A stretch of DNA of 9,552 nt, from NCBI GenBank assembly GCA_021647805.1, contig JAKITZ010000086.1:1-9552 (forward strand), read 5' to 3'. Made by a program: the position numbers and the translations under genes. The stretch comes from Robiginitomaculum sp. (GTDB lineage Bacteria; Pseudomonadota; Alphaproteobacteria; Caulobacterales; Maricaulaceae). Positions 6,691 through 9,552 of the stretch are shown one piece after another (the first letter of the stretch is position 1; every line of letters begins with the position of its first letter). The notes beneath the pieces were generated by a model, which worked only from the letters and a program-made list of their open reading frames with translations, did no database searches and was not told the DNA's origin.

Positions 6691-6807
6691 ACAGATGGGC
6701 AAAAATCCTCAAGGGCGGCCCCCGCACCAAAAGACTCCGCTTGCGGGGCAGTAGCCCCTTGGCGAAGTCCCGAGTTAACCCTTGAATATTTTTTAATACC
6801 CATCTGT
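6691..6807. repeat. Large structured inverted repeat, oriT or RNA-switch candidate
   Basis: Three paired blocks close one long stem: ACAGATGGG (6691-6699) with CCCATCTGT (6799-6807), AAAAAT (6701-6706) with ATTTTT (6788-6793), and TCAAGGG (6709-6715) with CCCTTGA (6779-6785). Inside, CCCCGCA (6720-6726) pairs with TGCGGGG (6742-6748). Two competing pairings exist: GGGGC (6745-6749) with GCCCC (6754-6758), and CAAGGG (6710-6715) with CCCTTG (6756-6761). It occupies the non-coding 6451-6865 region between the divergent coupling-protein gene and the 90-codon gene, and is much more GC-rich in its core than its surroundings. It could be a transfer origin, a non-coding RNA or a leader switch. Confidence 0.6.
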
Positions 6808-6865
6808 GCTTCGGATATCATCAGCCGGAATAAACTAGCTGTAACAACAAAAAGGAGAAGTCATC

Positions 6866-7138
6866 ATGACAAACACTAAACCAACTCAATCACCAACAAC
6901 TGAAAGTGTCAAAATCCGACCAACGCACCGCATCACCTTTGCTCGCATCATCGGTAAAGACAAAAACGGAAATAATAAGCCCGGTCTCGCCCGCGAAATC
7001 GGCGCTATCTGGCCACGTAAAAATGGTAAAAAAGGCGGCATACTAAAACTAGATCACGTCCCCGCCGAACTAGCCCTGCACCAAGGCGTGATATTTACAC
7101 TGCCAGTTGATCCGAACTATCAACAGAAACTGGTTTAG
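6866..7138 (+). CDS. Small basic hypothetical protein of the mobile element
   Basis: A 90-residue basic protein. Conserved-looking segments are HRITFARIIGKDKNG (22-36) and REIGAIWPRKNGKKGGILKL (43-62), followed by HVPAELALHQGVIFTLPVDP. I recall similar small proteins on alphaproteobacterial conjugative elements, without an established function. The ATG at 6866 is preceded by AAGGAG with eight bases spacing, an excellent ribosome site, and a strong terminator follows, so this is a well-defined monocistronic gene. Its position beside the structured non-coding region and divergent from the coupling protein suggests a DNA-processing or control role in transfer, which is inference only. Confidence 0.85.
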   Translation: MTNTKPTQSPTTESVKIRPTHRITFARIIGKDKNGNNKPGLAREIGAIWPRKNGKKGGILKLDHVPAELALHQGVIFTLPVDPNYQQKLV

Positions 7139-7146
7139 ACAAAACA

Positions 7147-7183
7147 AAAGTACGGTTCTTTTGAGCCGTGCTTTCACTTTTCT
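7147..7183 (+). terminator. Intrinsic terminator of the 90-codon gene
   Basis: A 12-pair stem, 7147-7158 with 7163-7174, closes a TTTT loop (7159-7162); two pairs are G-U in RNA. A broken T-rich tract (TTCACTTTTC) follows. It begins eight bases after the stop codon of the plus-strand gene and separates it from the convergent response-regulator gene. Confidence 0.85.
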
Positions 7184-7223
7184 CGTGCCGCATAATAATT
7201 TTGAACATAATTTAAGGCGCGGA

Positions 7224-8033
7224 TTACGGTGAGGAAATTTCTTCATGCCCTACATTTAGGCGGTAACCCACTTCGTGAATGGTCAAAATCTCTATTGGTT
7301 TTGGTAATTTTTTCTTCAAACGCCTGACCACTTCGGAAAGCTCTTTACCTGTTTGCCAGCGTTGCTCAGGCAAGACAAACCTTTGATAATGTTCTTTTTT
7401 TACAATTTTATCTTTGGAGCTAAATAAAAGTACAAAAAAATCATGCTCTGAAACACTGATCGGTATGGTTTTTTTACTCCTGTCAGTCAAAAATAAATCG
7501 CCGACTTTGAACCTATAATTAGAAAATTCAAAAGCTTTTCCATATTCCAGTGATCGGCGTGATATAATATTTCGTCTCATGAATGACTGTTGGGCTAGCT
7601 TGTCGACGTAAAGACGAAGATATTTGTGTGGCCTTATACCCGGAACGCAACCTGAACCGCCTTTGGATAGGTAATAGTCAGCACCTGCTTCTAGGCACTG
7701 AAACTCGTACTGATCACGATCATTACCACTATAAACGATAATGCCAGCATTAGTAATTTTTCTGGCGAAACTCACTAAATATAACCCAGCATCGCTCTCA
7801 ATTACCCCCTTATCGTTGGGGATCGAGAGATCAATGACTAACACATCAACCCGATCTTGGCTTATAGTTTTTTCCATTTCATCAAATGCAGAAACCTCGC
7901 TATAAAAAAACTTTGCAAACTTGCTTTTTCCGTACGAATCTTTAGAGTTCGCATAAGAATTGAGCGACACTTTTATAGAATCTATGACTGTCTTATCATC
8001 GTCAGCAATAAGAATATGAGGAATAAAAATCAT
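7224..8033 (-). CDS. Orphan OmpR/PhoB-type response regulator
   Basis: A 269-residue two-component response regulator: phosphorylation of the receiver domain should control DNA binding. The receiver has acidic residues D11-D13, phospho-acceptor D68 in VLVIDLSIP, switch S102 and K124 in YYLSKGG. It is longer than usual because of an insertion around residues 27-45. The C-terminal winged helix (about 170-262) includes SEHDFFVLL, VRRLKKKL and a closing HEVGYRLNV. The ATG at 8033 is chosen because AAGGAG lies seven bases upstream; an ATG eight codons earlier (8057) has none. The ribosome site lies inside the preceding membrane-protein gene, whose stop is four bases before this start, so the two are translationally linked. 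No histidine kinase is in the window. Confidence 0.9.
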   Translation of the reverse strand: MIFIPHILIADDDKTVIDSIKVSLNSYANSKDSYGKSKFAKFFYSEVSAFDEMEKTISQDRVDVLVIDLSIPNDKGVIESDAGLYLVSFARKITNAGIIVYSGNDRDQYEFQCLEAGADYYLSKGGSGCVPGIRPHKYLRLYVDKLAQQSFMRRNIISRRSLEYGKAFEFSNYRFKVGDLFLTDRSKKTIPISVSEHDFFVLLFSSKDKIVKKEHYQRFVLPEQRWQTGKELSEVVRRLKKKLPKPIEILTIHEVGYRLNVGHEEISSP

Positions 8034-8037
8034 GATT

Positions 8038-8280
8038 TTACTCCTTATCCTCAGCATTATCTTTTAAGTTTGGTGAAATCTTTTTAGCTTCACGTCTGAT
8101 GACGGAATAAATGTTAGCCAAGCTACGCCGCGACTGTGGTGATATACCGAGCAAACCAATAGAAAACAAGATTACAGCCTCAACTGGCTTATTCAGAAAC
8201 AATGCGAAGGAAACCACTGACGTGATTGCTAACCACTTTATTAAGGTGATCATTATGAGTCGTGTTCTTTTTTCGGTCAT
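8038..8280 (-). CDS. Small two-helix membrane protein upstream of the response regulator
   Basis: An 80-residue protein with two hydrophobic segments, about residues 9-28 (containing IKWLAITSVVSFALFL) and 33-47 (VEAVILFSIGLLGI), then a basic cytoplasmic-looking tail of about 33 residues. It has no kinase motifs. The ATG at 8278-8280 follows GGAG with six bases spacing. It is the first gene of a two-gene operon with the response regulator, which suggests the pair act together, for example as a membrane anchor, accessory sensor or kinase connector. Function is unknown, and the topology is judged by eye. Confidence 0.75.
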   Translation of the reverse strand: MTEKRTRLIMITLIKWLAITSVVSFALFLNKPVEAVILFSIGLLGISPQSRRSLANIYSVIRREAKKISPNLKDNAEDKE

Positions 8281-8327
8281 TTACATCTCCATAGATGGCT
8301 GAATCAAGTCCAAACTACAATAAGGGT

Positions 8328-8373
8328 CTTATATAAAGAAATTATTAATAAATTCGGTTTTTCCGAATTTATT
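8328..8373 (-). promoter_or_regulatory. Possible response-regulator operon promoter with a perfect dyad
   Basis: A perfect 11-base inverted repeat, AATAAATTCGG (8347-8357) and CCGAATTTATT (8363-8373), surrounds five T bases. On the minus strand a TATAAG box lies at 8328-8333, putting the dyad over the expected -35 region, where no good hexamer is present. This fits an activator-dependent or autoregulated promoter. As RNA the same dyad could fold as a hairpin, but no strong T-run follows on either strand. Confidence 0.45.
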
Positions 8374-8473
8374 CTCATGGAGCAAGCTCAGATTAACAAT
8401 CATAGTTGGACTTTATGAACTCAACGAACAAAATTATTGCAAAACTTTGCTATGCTTACTGTTTCAAATAAAT

Positions 8474-8503
8474 TTGACGCCATGTGTCAACATATGTTAT
8501 TAT
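8474..8503 (+). promoter_or_regulatory. Promoter and operator of the exported-peptide gene
   Basis: TTGACG at 8474-8479 and TATTAT at 8498-8503 are 18 bases apart. The -35 box is the left arm of an inverted repeat, TTGAC (8474-8478) and GTCAA (8486-8490), and the palindrome ACATATGT (8490-8497) fills the spacer next to the -10 box. Overlapping dyads suggest tight regulation, possibly by the neighbouring response regulator or a host factor. Confidence 0.6.
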
Positions 8504-8525
8504 ATGTATATAACTAGGAGGACAT

Positions 8526-8735
8526 TTGAAGGCATCGGGATTTTTAAAAGAAGCATTGAAATTATCTAAAATTGGTACACGTCAATTATTAGTACCTGCA
8601 CTTTTTACTATTGTAGCATTTTCTGTAATGGGAGCAAATAGCTTAAGTGCTGAAACCATTATCCACGATAACTCAATAGGGCAAACCTCAATTCAACTGA
8701 TTGATCCTGACTATTCACATCATATTTCGCCTTAA
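8526..8735 (+). CDS. Tiny exported peptide precursor
   Basis: A 69-residue protein of unknown family with the layout of a signal peptide: a lysine-containing N-region (1-19), a hydrophobic core LLVPALFTIVAFSVMG (21-36) and a possible cleavage region NSLSA ending at residue 42. The residue at -3 for cleavage after A42 is leucine, so the exact site is uncertain. The mature part would be only about 27 residues, acidic and histidine-bearing, with no cysteine. The start is a TTG at 8526, four bases after a perfect AGGAGG; no ATG fits. A promoter lies just upstream. It may be a secreted or periplasmic peptide, or a truncated remnant of a longer exported protein. Confidence 0.62.
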   Translation: MKASGFLKEALKLSKIGTRQLLVPALFTIVAFSVMGANSLSAETIIHDNSIGQTSIQLIDPDYSHHISP

Positions 8736-8749
8736 AGTTAAGCCCCAAC

Positions 8750-9268
8750 TTACATACGTCCGATAATGAAGCTGGCTAAGGTAAGAATAAGCCCTAGCGT
8801 TCCTGTCATACCGCTTGGCGGTATTGCTAACAGGCGAAATGCTCTAGAGAATATGTGAGCTACCAATGCAAAAAAGCGTGTTAGAATAAAGGTAGAAAAC
8901 AGTTCATTAAGAACAAGCCCTATTGCAATAGAAAAAACCACAGCAGTTTGAAGCAGGGTAGGTAGACCTAGATACCCTTGCCACATAGTTACCCACCAAC
9001 CTGTCATAAAAATCAAGAGGCCGTACATAGCAGTCGCTAATGGTAAGGACTTGAATGCCGCAAGAGCCATATTTTTTACATTCTTATGTGGCGGCCAAAA
9101 AGAACGCGCTTCAAAGATTTCCCCATCCGCGTAGCGGACAAAGCCTTTTTCCATTTTGGAGAACATCTTATCGAGCTTTGTGCTTAGGTTTAAAAATCCA
9201 ATCACAGCCAGAACAATCCCTAGAATTTCAAGGGCGGATAATAGATCAAAAGAATATGAAAACGACAT
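8750..9268 (-). CDS. Four-helix membrane protein of unknown function
   Basis: A 172-residue integral membrane protein with hydrophobic segments at about 8-28, 74-96, 104-132 and 154-170. The loop after the first helix contains KLDKMFSKMEKGFVRYADGE and is charged. The longer reading frame that begins at 9505 is rejected because its first 79 codons lie over intergenic DNA and the antisense of a transposase end. The ATG at 9266-9268 has GAGGTG eight bases upstream and starts just before the first helix. It is convergent with the exported-peptide gene, 14 bases away. I do not recognise the family. Confidence 0.78.
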   Translation of the reverse strand: MSFSYSFDLLSALEILGIVLAVIGFLNLSTKLDKMFSKMEKGFVRYADGEIFEARSFWPPHKNVKNMALAAFKSLPLATAMYGLLIFMTGWWVTMWQGYLGLPTLLQTAVVFSIAIGLVLNELFSTFILTRFFALVAHIFSRAFRLLAIPPSGMTGTLGLILTLASFIIGRM

Positions 9269-9408
9269 ATGGAAAACACCTCTTGCCTTAATCGCAAAAG
9301 GGGTCGGTTTTGAGGTGAAACCATGCGCTATCTCTCCCGAATCTGATACCCTGATTTTACAAGGCATTGCGTAGTTACAATTTCCTGTAATTAGGGTTTG
9401 ACAATAAG

Positions 9409-9430
9409 CACCCCTTATCCTATTGGGGTG
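9409..9430. repeat. Short inverted repeat next to the transposase end
   Basis: CACCCC (9409-9414) pairs with GGGGTG (9425-9430) around a ten-base loop, just past the transposase stop codon. The 9269-9435 stretch has no gene and should contain both the promoter of the membrane-protein gene and the insertion-sequence end; the exact terminal repeat cannot be set with only one end visible. Confidence 0.3.
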
Positions 9431-9435
9431 TGGAC

Positions 9436-9552
9436 TCACGTTTGAAGTGCAACGGTTGTTGTGGTTCCATAGAATACTTCGTTTGGAGTTTTGTATTCCA
9501 GACATTTTCTTGGTGTATTATTATAAACAGTTACTATTTTTTTCAAGTACCC
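9436..9552 (-). CDS. IS30-family transposase, C-terminal end (cut by window edge)
   Basis: The last 38 codons of a DDE transposase that enters from the right edge. The terminal sequence VYNNTPRKCLEYKTPNEVFY followed by VALQT and a stop is the characteristic C-terminus of IS30-family transposases, including the helix just after the final catalytic glutamate region. The catalytic residues themselves lie outside the window, so whether the enzyme is intact cannot be judged. It shows that an insertion sequence borders the cargo genes on the right. Confidence 0.88.
   Translation of the reverse strand, partial: GYLKKIVTVYNNTPRKCLEYKTPNEVFYGTTTTVALQT

Larger units (their letters stand above)
1579..9552. 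mobile_element. Left part of an integrated mobilisable element at tRNA-Arg
   Basis: The tRNA-like junction, an adjacent large serine recombinase, a toxin-antitoxin operon, a conjugative coupling protein and cargo genes are the usual composition of an integrative conjugative or mobilisable element. The left limit is placed at the tRNA-like sequence. No second copy of the tRNA 3' half was seen to the right, so the other end is assumed to lie outside the window. The IS30-type transposase at the right edge is a separate later insertion or an edge marker. No relaxase, replication or pilus genes are present in this part. Confidence 0.5.

Noticed and set aside
6484..6702. A 72-codon minus-strand frame upstream of the coupling-protein gene
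   Set aside because: It begins with TTG only three bases after GAGGA, has no ATG, matches no family I know, and overlaps the repeats at 6593-6635 and the edge of the structured element.
6451..6865. CRISPR array or iterons
   Set aside because: The repeats here are inverted and nested, with no regular repeat-spacer spacing and no cas or replication-initiator genes nearby.
8034..8057. Earlier ATG for the response regulator
   Set aside because: It adds eight residues that consist largely of the translated ribosome binding site of the better start at 8033.
9269..9505. N-terminal extension of the four-helix membrane protein
   Set aside because: The upstream codons overlap the IS30 transposase end in another frame and intergenic DNA; a good ribosome site supports the ATG at 9268.

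Overview
The window reads as a chromosomal segment of a moderately AT-rich alphaproteobacterium carrying the left part of an integrated mobile element. The clues to lineage are a short CHCC zinc-finger protein related to the mitochondrial complex I subunit NDUFS6, typical of alphaproteobacteria, and a tRNA-Arg(CCG)-type sequence used as an integration site. The genus cannot be named from the sequence alone.

Left flank (1-1578): a minus-strand CHCC zinc-finger gene (223-420) and a divergent ABC-transporter ATPase (488-1480) look like host genes. A tRNA-Arg(CCG)-like sequence (1579-1655) marks the junction. Its body is intact, but its first eight bases are abnormal (acceptor mismatch at position 4, G instead of the near-invariant U8), which suggests a hybrid attachment site.

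Integration and stability module (1543-4402): a large serine recombinase is read antisense through the tRNA-like sequence, so its last ~37 residues come from the attachment site and the flank beyond it. It is preceded by a small acidic gene. Divergent to these lies a BrnT/BrnA toxin-antitoxin operon with a near-consensus promoter placed so that the brnT message should be leaderless. A third, 58-codon gene in the operon resembles a ParD antitoxin tail without its DNA-binding domain.

Transfer module (4405-7183): a VirD4/TraG-type coupling protein and a small basic protein are encoded on the minus strand, with no relaxase in the window. Upstream is a 415-base gene-poor region with nested inverted repeats at 6593-6635 and a 117-base structured element at 6691-6807, the best oriT or RNA-regulator candidate. 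A 90-codon plus-strand gene with a clear terminator follows.

Regulatory and accessory module (7224-9268): an orphan OmpR-type response regulator is translationally linked to a small membrane protein. Opposite them, across a dyad-rich promoter region, is a gene for a tiny, apparently exported peptide. A convergent four-helix membrane protein of unknown function follows. The window ends inside an IS30-family transposase (9436 onward, minus strand). No second tRNA-like copy was seen, so the element's right end probably lies beyond the window.

Taken together, the recombinase would move the element, the coupling protein and an oriT in trans or cis would allow conjugative transfer, and BrnTA would stabilise it. 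The response regulator, membrane protein and exported peptide are cargo whose joint role is an inference from their arrangement.
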